From assembly GCA_046542305.1 (NCBI GenBank), contig JBKHBQ010000039.1, positions 1-20,773 on the forward strand: a stretch of 20,773 bases of DNA, read 5' to 3'. Shown here piece by piece: positions 7,614 through 15,369 of this stretch. The notes beneath the pieces are model-generated. The model was not told where the DNA came from, searched no databases, and worked only from the letters and a program-made list of their open reading frames with translations. Source of the DNA: JBKHBQ01 sp046542305. Its GTDB lineage: Bacteria > Bacteroidota > Bacteroidia > Bacteroidales > 4484-276. The translations under genes were made by a program, and so were the position numbers. The number at the start of each line of letters is the position of its first letter. Within the stretch, counting starts at the first letter, position 1.

Positions 7614-9365
7614 TTAGTCGTCGCGTTTAAAATAATTGCCATCGGTAAGCCACACCGTTTGGTAGGGTTCCAGTTCGAAGGTATCGGTGGCAGCGGCCGG
7701 CGACCGTTTGGTAAACAGGTCGAAATCAGGAATCCTGCCTTTAACCCTGTTCTTATCGACGGTGGCGGCAATTGCAGTCACATTGGTAATGCAAACAATC
7801 ACCTGCTTTTTATCGGTGCTGGTTCGCCGCAGGGCAAAAAATTCATTGCCGAAATCCAGGATTTCCTGCGCGGCATCGGGGTGAAAAGCTTTTTGGTGCC
7901 TGCGGGTGTGCATGATCCTGTTCAGCCTTTGCATCACTCGGCTGTGAAGATTTTCCTCAGCCAACAGCCCTTCTATCTCGTTTTCTTTCCATTTGCGCCG
8001 GTTGATGCTGCGAGCCCTTCCGGTTTCCTCCACACCCTCATAATAATTTTGCGTACCCAGCAGGCTGTGGATGTAAAATGCAGGTATACCCTTCATTTCC
8101 ATCATAATGGTTTGCGAGGAGATAAAACGTTCGAACTGACGGTGGTCCCTGCCGTGGCGCGCCCGTTTCATGGCATCGAAATAGGTGATGTTCAACTCGT
8201 AGGGCCTGTCCTTTCCATCACTGGTACGGCGGGTGGAAATCATGCCACCGTTGGTTTTCATCACTGCGATAAGTTCAATTAATTCCTCCTCGGGCAACAA
8301 GCCTTCGAGCGGCCTGACGCCGATCCCGTCGTGGGAGGCCGTAAAATTGAAAAAGGTGCAGCCGGGAGGAATGTCAGATTTTCCTGATGCCCATTGTGTA
8401 AGGTAAGATGCATTGCCGCTGTAGAGCGCATGAAGCAATAAGGGCGGCAGCGAAAACTGATATACCATATGTGCCTCGTCGCCGTTGCCGAAATAGCTAA
8501 GGTTTTCGTCGTTGGGCACATTGGTTTCGGTAAGCAGGATCGAATGCGGGTCGGCGGCTTCCATGATATCACGCATCAGTTTTACCACCTCGTGGGTTTC
8601 GGGCAGATGAATACAGGAAGTTCCGGGTTTTTTCCACAAAAATGCGATGGCGTCGAGCCTGATCATACTTGCGCCGCGGGCGAGATAAAACAGCAGTATC
8701 TTCATCATTTCGAAGAGTACCTCCGGGTTGGAAAAATCCAAATCGATCTGATCGTCACTAAAGGTAGTCCAGAGGTATTTTGTCCCTTCGGGCTTTTCGA
8801 AGGGTGTAAGCAAAGGAAGGCTCCGCGGCCGCACAACTTTGGAAAGATCGTCACCGGGATGGGCCTCGATAAAGAAATCCCTGCCCGGATGGACATTCTG
8901 CAGGTAATTGGTAAACCACTCGCTCCGGCGCGAAATGTGATTGATCACCAGGTCGAACATCAGCTTGTAATCCGTCCGAAGCGATTCCAGGTGGCTCCAG
9001 TCGCCCAGATCTGGGTTCACTCCGGTATAGTCGATTACCGAAAAGCCGTCGTCGGAGCTGTAAGGGAAGAACGGAAGAATGTGAACAGTGGAAAGGGTGT
9101 CGCGAAAATGTTTGTTAAGAAAACGGTGCAGGACCTTCAGACCGGGTTCACCATAATTTATTACACTGTCGCCGTAGGTGATGAGGATCATGTCTTTTTC
9201 ATTCCATCTTTCCCCACCCTTATTATGGGTATCGACATGCTTTCCGACAAGTTCGAGCAGTTTTTCCCTGAATTCTGCCCCGGCTTTGTGGGCATAAAGA
9301 AAATCCAGCCGGTCGTTTATTTTCCGGATCAGTGATTTGGGAAGGTTTTCTTTGTAAGCTTTCAT
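7614..9365 (-). CDS. GH13 sucrose-phosphorylase-like enzyme, probable glucosylglycerate phosphorylase
   Basis: The protein has 583 residues with a GH13 (alpha/beta)8 barrel of the sucrose-phosphorylase subfamily. Visible catalytic residues are D238 (nucleophile, in MIRLDAIAFLWK), E280 (acid/base, in ILLTETNVPNDENLSYFGNG) and D346 (in FTASHDGIGVRPLEG). STVHILPFFPYSSDDGFSV (92-110) is the typical first conserved region of this group. Known members split sucrose, sucrose-6-phosphate or glucosylglycerate with phosphate to give glucose 1-phosphate. I favour glucosylglycerate phosphorylase because the gene lies 9 bases after a GT81 synthase that makes the phosphorylated precursor. Substrate cannot be read from the sequence alone, so sucrose-type activity remains possible. 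No signal peptide is seen, so it is cytoplasmic. It is the last gene of the operon. Confidence 0.85.
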   Translation of the reverse strand: MKAYKENLPKSLIRKINDRLDFLYAHKAGAEFREKLLELVGKHVDTHNKGGERWNEKDMILITYGDSVINYGEPGLKVLHRFLNKHFRDTLSTVHILPFFPYSSDDGFSVIDYTGVNPDLGDWSHLESLRTDYKLMFDLVINHISRRSEWFTNYLQNVHPGRDFFIEAHPGDDLSKVVRPRSLPLLTPFEKPEGTKYLWTTFSDDQIDLDFSNPEVLFEMMKILLFYLARGASMIRLDAIAFLWKKPGTSCIHLPETHEVVKLMRDIMEAADPHSILLTETNVPNDENLSYFGNGDEAHMVYQFSLPPLLLHALYSGNASYLTQWASGKSDIPPGCTFFNFTASHDGIGVRPLEGLLPEEELIELIAVMKTNGGMISTRRTSDGKDRPYELNITYFDAMKRARHGRDHRQFERFISSQTIMMEMKGIPAFYIHSLLGTQNYYEGVEETGRARSINRRKWKENEIEGLLAEENLHSRVMQRLNRIMHTRRHQKAFHPDAAQEILDFGNEFFALRRTSTDKKQVIVCITNVTAIAATVDKNRVKGRIPDFDLFTKRSPAAATDTFELEPYQTVWLTDGNYFKRDD

Positions 9366-9374
9366 TGATGTTGG

Positions 9375-10586
9375 TTATTTATTATCGAGTTCCACGGCTT
9401 CGTAGAATTCGTCCATAAAATCGGGCAATGCACTCATCACACGCTTCCAGCTGGGGATAAAAACACCGTGGTCCCAGTGGGTAAGCACATCTTCGCCGGC
9501 TTTATATACAATGCGCGAGAAAAGGTCGACGGTTTCCTCCTCTTCGTGCCGGTTGTACTCCATGCCGTTGAAGGCCGAGAGGCTGCTGTAATGTTCTACA
9601 AAATCGAGCCCGATCCTGAAATATGTTGATCGTATGGAACGGAACATGCCCCTTGAAAACACCACACCGTTTTGTGCCAGTTTAACAAAGATGGCCATGG
9701 AAATATCGTGCACCATTTTATGCAGGCCCTTTTCGGGATCATCTGGCGATATTTCCTGGTGTTTGTGATCGTATCGATCGGCAATCTCCACCTGGCATAT
9801 CCTGTTGGTAGAATTATTCCGGTGTACTTCGGAAAGAATGCCCACCTCCAGTCCCCAGTCCGACGGTATGCGGATGGTTTTCAATACATCGGCACGCATC
9901 GAAAACTCTCCGGCCAGGGGATACCTGAAACTATCGAGGAATTCGAGGAATTCGAGGGGCCCGAAAAACTTTTTAAGCGCCCTCAGCAAAGGAGTTACCA
10001 GCAGGCGAACCACGCGGCCGTGCAGTTTTTCGTTGTTTGCACGGTAATAATATCCCTTGGCAAAACGATAGTTAAAACCCGGGTTGGCCACAGGATAAAA
10101 CAGCCTTGCCAGCATACTGCGGTCATAGGTAAGGATATCAGCATCATGCAGAGCAATGGCCTCCGATTTTTCAGACGCCGTCATGTAGCCAAAACAATAC
10201 CATGCATTTCTTCCTTTTCCCATCTGATCGGGGGATATATGAAGTTCAGCGAGTTTTTTGTCGAGCGCTTTTAACCTTGGGCCGTCGTTCCAGAGTACCC
10301 GGTGGTGCTGGGGAAGGCGGCTGAAATACTGCAGGGCATGCTTAAATTCCTTTTCATTGGCGCGGTCAAGTCCAATGATGATTTCGCCCAGGTAAGGAAC
10401 CCTCATCAATTCCTGAACAATTTTTTCGAGTGCCGGCATAGAGAGTTCCGAATACAGACTGGGGATGATCAGCCCCATCGGGCGGACTTCTGAGAAGCGG
10501 ATAAGTTCGTTTTCGAGATCTTCAACGGTTCTGATCCTCATTTCGGTCAGGGTCGTCACCAATCCATTCTGATAAAAATCACCCAT
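9375..10586 (-). CDS. gpgS: GT81 glucosyl-3-phosphoglycerate synthase
   Basis: The protein has 403 residues, close to family length, with a GT-A fold. It would transfer glucose from a nucleotide sugar to 3-phosphoglycerate, the first step to glucosylglycerate. Supporting motifs are GKGRNAWYCFGYM (123-135), the metal-binding DAD at 148-150 in ALHDADILTYDRSMLARLFYP, the YYYRANNEKLHGRVVRLLVTP segment, and the acceptor-loop region AGEFSMRADVLKTIRIPSDW followed by GLEVGILSEVHR. The C-terminal third is less conserved. It stands fourth in the operon, 55 bases after the second GT4 gene and 9 bases before the phosphorylase-like gene. The exact donor (UDP-, ADP- or GDP-glucose) cannot be told. A mannosyl analogue is less likely because the residues resemble GT81 rather than GT55. 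Confidence 0.8.
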   Translation of the reverse strand: MGDFYQNGLVTTLTEMRIRTVEDLENELIRFSEVRPMGLIIPSLYSELSMPALEKIVQELMRVPYLGEIIIGLDRANEKEFKHALQYFSRLPQHHRVLWNDGPRLKALDKKLAELHISPDQMGKGRNAWYCFGYMTASEKSEAIALHDADILTYDRSMLARLFYPVANPGFNYRFAKGYYYRANNEKLHGRVVRLLVTPLLRALKKFFGPLEFLEFLDSFRYPLAGEFSMRADVLKTIRIPSDWGLEVGILSEVHRNNSTNRICQVEIADRYDHKHQEISPDDPEKGLHKMVHDISMAIFVKLAQNGVVFSRGMFRSIRSTYFRIGLDFVEHYSSLSAFNGMEYNRHEEEETVDLFSRIVYKAGEDVLTHWDHGVFIPSWKRVMSALPDFMDEFYEAVELDNK

Positions 10587-10641
10587 TTTACGTATGTTTT
10601 ATTTTGGTTTATGAACTTTTTCAAATCAACCGTCACATCTC

Positions 10642-12093
10642 CTACTGCAGCAACCGGGTAAACATGTGTACGATCAGAGGACGCAGTTTATCAGAGATGA
10701 TTTGATGGCAGAGTTTTTCGTTGAGAATATCCAGGTTATGCTTCACCATTTTATTGCGGTAAGGCATATCGGTAATCAGGTGATATGCTTCATCAATCAG
10801 CTCTTTGGTAAGCACACAGTTGTCGATATGCGGCAGCTTGAAACCCAGGGGTTCGATATCTTCCGCGTACACGCTGTAGCGGTTGATCAGTACCGGAAGC
10901 CCGAACGACATCATTTCGAGCAGGTTGTTGCCAAAGCCCTCCACTTCACTAAAATAGGTGCCAATGCCGCCGTATGCAGCTATGATCGAGGGGATCTCCG
11001 CAAATTTGTAATACTTTTTGTCCACGATAATGTCGCGGTGCGACAGGATCACGTTTTCGCCGAAGAGCAGGATTACATTGGAGTCAGGATTGTCTATGAG
11101 TTTTTCCTTGTAATAATTTTTCAGGAATTTCTTGTATTCAAACTGTTCGTCGCCCGAATGGCCGCTCACCAGCAAGGCGATGCACTTGCGGCTGTCCATG
11201 CGGATAAATTTCTTTTCCAGCTCAAATGCGAAATCAATGGCGGTTTCGATGCGTTTGCGGGGTACCACCCGCGTATGCTGCAACAGGATCACGGTGTTTT
11301 TGATATCCATTTTGCGTTTGGTGAGCTCGTAGGTAAGCCCTACATCCCTGAGGAACGATTCGTTGTAGTTATCCTGCTCTGGGTGAATCAGCTTATCGGA
11401 ATCCCACGACTGATACTGCCAGTCCCAGGTGATTTCGCTGGTATTGGGCCCCACGATGGCGCGGTCGCGGAAGAAGGCGTCCATGTTTCCGCCGCTGTAT
11501 TCCTGATACCAACGTTTTCCCAGTTCGATCTGCGATTTGTTGATAAAGGCAATTCCGTCCACATGAAGGCCGGGCAAATATTTAAGGTAACGTTTGATGA
11601 TGGGATTGGCATGGCTGAAAATTTCCCGTTCGTAATATGAATCGTGCCACCACACCATCACATTGGGCCATACAATTCCTTCGGCACGCAGTTCGGCCAG
11701 GTAATAGCCAAGGCCCACTGCCGTAATAAAATTGTAGGGATGGGAGGTGTTGTGGGCGATCAGCAGGTCGATGCTGTGCTTTTTCACGAATTTGGAAATC
11801 ACTTCCTTGGCATAAAGCGCTTTTTCGTGGATCATGTCATCAAAACCCTTGGGGGGCTTCGAAGCAAAATATTTCAGGATGGTTTTGTGGGTATTGTTCT
11901 TATGCCAGAAAATATCGTCAGTTTCTGCATTAAACCGTGGTGAGGTGTGAGCGGCTAAAAAATAGATGTTGCCAAGCCTGATTCCCATGTCGTTTACCAT
12001 GGCATTTACGGTTTGATCGATTACAATGGAAACTCCGTCGTTCTTACCAATGAGCGAATGCAAAATTCCGATGTTCAAATGATTGATATTCAT
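10642..12093 (-). CDS. GT4-like glycosyltransferase (second in operon order after HAD gene)
   Basis: The protein has 483 residues with a GT-B fold. The N-terminal domain has the loop IGKNDGVSIVIDQTVNAM (about 15-32), typical of acceptor-side glycine loops in GT4. The C-terminal domain has RVVPRKRIETAI (275-286, donor phosphate-binding R/K) and the EX7E motif SEVEGFGNNLLEMMSFGLPV, with E385 and E393. No membrane segment or signal peptide is present, so it is cytoplasmic. Its ATG overlaps the stop of the HAD gene by 4 bases (ATGA), showing tight coupling. Acceptor and donor are unknown. In the company of a GT81 enzyme it might add a further sugar to glucosyl(phospho)glycerate, as the GT4 enzyme of the mannosylglucosylglycerate pathway of Petrotoga does, but that is inference. 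Confidence 0.8.
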   Translation of the reverse strand: MNINHLNIGILHSLIGKNDGVSIVIDQTVNAMVNDMGIRLGNIYFLAAHTSPRFNAETDDIFWHKNNTHKTILKYFASKPPKGFDDMIHEKALYAKEVISKFVKKHSIDLLIAHNTSHPYNFITAVGLGYYLAELRAEGIVWPNVMVWWHDSYYEREIFSHANPIIKRYLKYLPGLHVDGIAFINKSQIELGKRWYQEYSGGNMDAFFRDRAIVGPNTSEITWDWQYQSWDSDKLIHPEQDNYNESFLRDVGLTYELTKRKMDIKNTVILLQHTRVVPRKRIETAIDFAFELEKKFIRMDSRKCIALLVSGHSGDEQFEYKKFLKNYYKEKLIDNPDSNVILLFGENVILSHRDIIVDKKYYKFAEIPSIIAAYGGIGTYFSEVEGFGNNLLEMMSFGLPVLINRYSVYAEDIEPLGFKLPHIDNCVLTKELIDEAYHLITDMPYRNKMVKHNLDILNEKLCHQIISDKLRPLIVHMFTRLLQ

Positions 12094-13001
12094 ATGCCAA
12101 GTATTTGTTTCAATTGCTCTAATGCTGTGATAACGGCATCAGGTTTCAGAGGGTTTACTTCTTTTTTATCATGCCTGAGCCTGAGTGATCTTTTATCGCC
12201 GGCAAATAATATTGTTTTCATTCCCAGTTGGCTGGCAGGATACAGATCCTTGAACATATCGTTGCCAACGAAAACCGCCTCCTGTGGCCGGATACCGTAT
12301 TTTTCCATGAGCGATTCGGTTACGGGCCTGAACAGGCTTAAATCGGGCTTCGATTTTAATAAAGTATACGACATTACCGTGAGGTCGGGATCGAAATATT
12401 CGATGTTCTCCTTTTCTTCCTCCTTGCCGGTCAGGTAGTAGTTCATCACTACCGGCGTGTAGTACTGTGCGTTCGAAACAATGCCAAGCGGGTATTTTTT
12501 CCCGTGCAGATACAGGATTATATCCTTCATTCCGGGCATCGGGTTAACCCTGTTGCTCAGCAGTTCAAAGATAAAAGTCAGCCTGTCGGGATCGCAGTCA
12601 TCGGTTTTTTTGATGATCTTTTTCTTCTCACCAAAGGTGATAAGTTCGTCCCAAACCTGCCTGATATCTACTTCGGGGTATTGCCTGCCTGCATTTTTAT
12701 GAATGTGATGCTGTCGCCTGATGATACTTACAAAATGTTCGAGCAGGTATTTCAGCACGGCTTCGGAATCCTCGCTGCCATCCTTGAGCAGGATGTAGTT
12801 TGATTCTTTCAGTGAAGTGCGCAGGTTTTCTGTTGAAATGGTTGCCTGATCGATATCACCTGAAGCCGAAACCAGGAGGGTTCCGTAAATATCGAAGAAC
12901 ACCGCGCGGATGCCCTCCACCGGATTCAATACCGGCTCCATGCCGGAGGGTTCGGGCTGAAGCTCATCAAATTGATTGATCCACTTTTTTATAAATTTCA
13001 T
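12090..13001 (-). CDS. HAD-superfamily hydrolase with D-x-Y motif I
   Basis: The protein has 303 residues with a C1-type HAD layout: motif I FFDIYGTLL with nucleophile D37, a long helical cap (about 50-150), motif II IVSNAQ with S176, motif III SKPD with K218, and motif IV VGNDMFKDLYPASQLGMKT with D248 and D252. At the D+2 position, where phosphatases normally have Asp, this protein has Tyr39, as in haloacid dehalogenases and some uncharacterised HAD proteins. It starts inside the end of the upstream GT4 gene (35-base overlap) and overlaps the next GT4 by 4 bases. By context it is the best local candidate for a glucosyl-3-phosphoglycerate phosphatase, but the motif I change weakens this. The start could be M21 (ATG at 12941) instead, as the first 20 residues look non-core. 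Confidence 0.8.
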   Translation of the reverse strand: MKFIKKWINQFDELQPEPSGMEPVLNPVEGIRAVFFDIYGTLLVSASGDIDQATISTENLRTSLKESNYILLKDGSEDSEAVLKYLLEHFVSIIRRQHHIHKNAGRQYPEVDIRQVWDELITFGEKKKIIKKTDDCDPDRLTFIFELLSNRVNPMPGMKDIILYLHGKKYPLGIVSNAQYYTPVVMNYYLTGKEEEKENIEYFDPDLTVMSYTLLKSKPDLSLFRPVTESLMEKYGIRPQEAVFVGNDMFKDLYPASQLGMKTILFAGDKRSLRLRHDKKEVNPLKPDAVITALEQLKQILGI

Positions 13002-14274
13002 CTAGCCTGTTACCGTAATTTTCAAGTGAATATTTCTGCTGTACAATTTCTTTATTATGATTAATGGTTTTTGGCGACACTTGTTCAAATAGCTTTTCCA
13101 GATCAGGATTTTTTTGAACCACTTCTTCGCGTTTGGCCTGGCTTTGTACAAGCGCAACCAGATACTCCATTTGTTCTTCCTGTTCCAATTCAGCAAAATC
13201 CTGTTCCCTGCCTTTGTGATTCACCTTCAGATGATCGTAAAGCAGCGGAAACGCAATACCGTTTTCCAGCAGGTCGGCAGTAACATAGCTAATATTCCTG
13301 CCCATCACCGGCGTATCGAGTAACCATGGTTCAAGAAAAACCATGCCAAATCCTTCGCGCACACTGGTGGTAATACATACATCGCTGGCTGTAAGCAGGT
13401 TTTCGAAACTGGCCTTTGTGCCTGCTTCGAAAACGATGTCGATCCGGTGATTTTTGCAGAAGGTCTTCCACTGTTGGTAGAACTCGATTTCCACCGGGTT
13501 TTGGGGGGGTTGGGTCACCAGCCAGTTGGCCTTCTCACCAAATATTACTGCAAACAAAATAAGCTCACCAATATTCTTGCGGCGGATCACACGCACAGGA
13601 TAAGTGATGATTTTTTTGGACAAATCCAGGTCGAGATTTTCGGCAACAATCTTACGTGCCTGCTCGCGGCGCAAGTTTTTGTGCTTTTCGAAATGCACCG
13701 GGTTAGGAAGCAGGGTGATATGGCCGGTATCGATACCCGCTTTTTCCAGCCGCTCGTAGTCAAAAGAATTAAGCACGGCGTAATGATAATTGTCGTAGCC
13801 GGGATAAAGCACCTTATGCAGATTTTGTTTCAGCAAACCTTCGATCACCCGTTTTAAAAAACTCAGATTCACGGGGCGGTCTTCGGCAAAATCGTGGCTA
13901 TGGTTTACAAGGCGGATACCTTTGGCGGCCTGCTGCGAAAGGGCAAAAGTCATTACAGGGTTTTTGCCCAGGTTGAGGTTATGTACATGCAGCAGGCAGT
14001 GGCTATCGACATGTTGGTCGAGAAAGGCATTGAGCCTGTTGAGCAGACCACCAGCCTGATCGGCAGTGATTTCCTGATCCTGCAGGTAATCGAGATCTTC
14101 GTTCAGGATCAGTTTTACACCGAGATCTTCGAAAAAACCGGGATTGGGCACCCGGGCAGCCATCAGGCTGATTGCCATGTCGGGGTGTTGCTGTCTCAGG
14201 CTGCTTACCTGCGATTGTATGATGCGTGTAACCCCGCCGGGATTTAAATGGTGATGTATGACAATGAGTTTCAT
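12967..14274 (-). CDS. GT4-like glycosyltransferase, first gene of operon
   Basis: The protein has 435 residues with a GT-B fold. The N-terminus MKLIVIHHHLNPGGVTRII carries the GGVxR acceptor-side loop of GT4 enzymes. The C-terminal half has VRVIRRKNIGELIL (227-240, R/K phosphate contacts) and the EX7E motif VREGFGMVFLEPWLLDTPV (305-323) with E307 and E315. No signal peptide or transmembrane helix is present. It is the promoter-proximal gene of the five-gene minus operon, with a well-matched promoter at 14317-14348 and an inverted repeat in its leader. It overlaps the HAD gene by 35 bases. Donor and acceptor are unknown; it differs clearly in sequence from the other GT4 protein at 10642-12093, so the two probably do different steps. 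Confidence 0.82.
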   Translation of the reverse strand: MKLIVIHHHLNPGGVTRIIQSQVSSLRQQHPDMAISLMAARVPNPGFFEDLGVKLILNEDLDYLQDQEITADQAGGLLNRLNAFLDQHVDSHCLLHVHNLNLGKNPVMTFALSQQAAKGIRLVNHSHDFAEDRPVNLSFLKRVIEGLLKQNLHKVLYPGYDNYHYAVLNSFDYERLEKAGIDTGHITLLPNPVHFEKHKNLRREQARKIVAENLDLDLSKKIITYPVRVIRRKNIGELILFAVIFGEKANWLVTQPPQNPVEIEFYQQWKTFCKNHRIDIVFEAGTKASFENLLTASDVCITTSVREGFGMVFLEPWLLDTPVMGRNISYVTADLLENGIAFPLLYDHLKVNHKGREQDFAELEQEEQMEYLVALVQSQAKREEVVQKNPDLEKLFEQVSPKTINHNKEIVQQKYSLENYGNRLDEIYKKVDQSI

Positions 14275-14280
14275 GCGGAT

Positions 14281-14317
14281 GCTGTTTTTGAATTAACTGG
14301 TTGGGCCAAAAAACAGC
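14281..14317. promoter_or_regulatory. Inverted repeat at operon start, possible operator
   Basis: GCTGTTTTT (14281-14289) and AAAAACAGC (14309-14317) form a perfect 9-bp inverted repeat with a 19-base spacer. It lies between the -7 box and the ATG at 14274, and its outer end is the last base of the -7 box. In this position a dimeric regulator could block transcription. As RNA it would form only in part, since the start point probably falls inside one arm. Confidence 0.35.
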
Positions 14318-14348
14318 AAATATAAGCTTACCCGGCGGCTATTTCAAG
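14317..14348 (-). promoter_or_regulatory. Promoter of the glycosyltransferase/GT81/GH13 operon
   Basis: On the minus strand, CTTG (14348-14345) is followed after 20 bases by TATATTTG (14324-14317), an exact TAnnTTTG -7 box. This is the best-matched promoter in the window. The expected transcript start is near 14310, about 35 bases before the ATG at 14274, and no strong promoter is seen before the later genes of the operon. Confidence 0.65.
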
Positions 14349-14404
14349 TTGCCGGTTAGGGGCAGATTGCTCCAAATGTAATTCACGGTGGGTTTGCGCA
14401 CGTA

Positions 14405-14473
14405 TGCTACATATTCGTAGCAAGAAGGGTAAAACAGGCATAATTGCTTTGATTTAAAGCTTTTAACAAAGCA
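14405..14473. repeat. Intergenic palindromes between two minus operons
   Basis: The 295-base stretch 14275-14569 has no convincing gene; a 67-codon minus ORF at 14339-14542 lacks any family-like pattern. It holds a hairpin, TGCTAC-ATATTC-GTAGCA (14405-14422), and a 29-base near-palindrome at 14445-14473. The latter has outer arms TGCTTTG and CAAAGCA around the inner palindrome AAAGCTTT. Neither is followed by a T-run on the minus strand, so classic terminator function for the gene ending at 14570 is not shown. They may be protein-binding sites or an RNA fold at the 3' end of the envelope operon. Confidence 0.4.
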
Positions 14474-14569
14474 TGCACCGTTTCTAACCGAAAGCCAAAC
14501 TAAGCTAAGCAGGCAGAAACATGCACTGATTGAAAAAATCATAAAAAAGCTTAAGGCCGTTTTTGTGGA

Positions 14570-15334
14570 TTACTTCATGCTGCTCACATAATTGGTTAAC
14601 TCGATTTTCCCGTTCCGGATGATAAAAACATTCCACTTATTGCCTCTCTGACCTTCGGGAACGGTCACATACTCAAGCAGCTTGCCATTTCCGTAAACCT
14701 TTACCGCAGCACCTGACCTGGAAAGGCGGCGCGAATTATCATCGTTGCGATTGGAAAAATCCTGCACCCAGAAAGCATATCCGGCATCAGATTCAATTTC
14801 CCGCACCGTGATGGTTTCGGGGCCGAATTTATCGGTATCGTCGCGGTCGAGGGTAGCCACACCATCCTTTGCAGTTTTCATATTGCGGTAGGAAATGTGG
14901 TAATCATCCTCCTTCATAAAATGTGCGTCCAGGTCATCGGGGTTGCGACCCCAGTCGAGGATCACACGGAAATATTCCATAGCCATTTGCGGCGAAATGG
15001 ATATCCGGTTGTTAAAAATGGTGGCGGCAATCACTTCCACCGTAAGATCGGTGGGAATATAACCTTCAGCCTGGAAACGTACGGTAAGCCCGCCGTCTTC
15101 GATGATGCGCGGGAATTTTACCTTCCCCTCGTGATCGGTTTCGTAAACACCCGTTTCGTCAATTTCCACAACAGCACCCTTGATTGGGTTTCCGGTGAGG
15201 GCATCGAAAAACCGCAGGGTGTAGTTTTCAGTGTCCATTTCATCATCGAGAATGTCCTTCATTTTGTCGACCTGCCCGAAGGCCGCCGGTAAGCTCAGCA
15301 ACACGGTTGCAAGCATCACGATAATTTTTTTCAT
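14570..15334 (-). CDS. Exported protein with carboxypeptidase-regulatory-like and DUF2135-like domains
   Basis: The protein has 254 residues. The open frame reaches 15364, but I chose the ATG at 15334, which gives a clean signal peptide (MKKIIVMLATVLLSLPAAFG, cut near GQ). Residues about 35-100 look like a carboxypeptidase-regulatory or Ig-like fold (LRFFDALTGNPIKGAVVEID, then DHEGKVKFPRI). Residues about 120-230 carry VILDWGRNPDDLDAHF and GVATLDRDDTDKFGPETITV, which resemble the DUF2135/YfaP type of domain (W-x-x-x-P-x-D-L-D-x-H). No lipobox or T9SS tail is seen, so it is probably periplasmic. It is the last gene of the exported-protein cluster, 35 bases after the transglutaminase-like gene. 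Its role is unknown; it may bind a partner or ligand rather than catalyse. Confidence 0.8.
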   Translation of the reverse strand: MKKIIVMLATVLLSLPAAFGQVDKMKDILDDEMDTENYTLRFFDALTGNPIKGAVVEIDETGVYETDHEGKVKFPRIIEDGGLTVRFQAEGYIPTDLTVEVIAATIFNNRISISPQMAMEYFRVILDWGRNPDDLDAHFMKEDDYHISYRNMKTAKDGVATLDRDDTDKFGPETITVREIESDAGYAFWVQDFSNRNDDNSRRLSRSGAAVKVYGNGKLLEYVTVPEGQRGNKWNVFIIRNGKIELTNYVSSMK

Positions 15335-15369
15335 ATCATTTTGTATTAACTGGTTATAATTCAAATTTC

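Noticed and set aside
7585..7619. Possible hairpin GACTAA...TTAGTC between hisS and the GH13 gene as a shared terminator
   Set aside because: Only six paired bases with a 23-base loop, no T-run on either strand, and it overlaps the GH13 stop codon.
8469..9335. Plus-strand ORF of 288 codons opposite the GH13 gene (and a similar one at 7659-8282)
   Set aside because: The opposite strand carries all three GH13 catalytic residues; the antisense frames have no coherent domain.
10666..11640. Plus-strand ORF of 324 codons opposite a GT4 gene
   Set aside because: Antisense shadow of a gene with an EX7E motif; no recognisable domain and no promoter.
14339..14542. Minus ORF of 67 codons in the gap upstream of the GT4 operon
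   Set aside because: It covers the operon promoter region and the palindromes, has odd Cys/Phe-rich composition, and has no ribosome binding site or family match.
14292..15355. The 11-base word ATTAACTGGTT occurs upstream of two genes (near 14292 and 15345)
   Set aside because: Matches of this length are expected by chance many times in 20 kb, and the two positions differ relative to the start codons.
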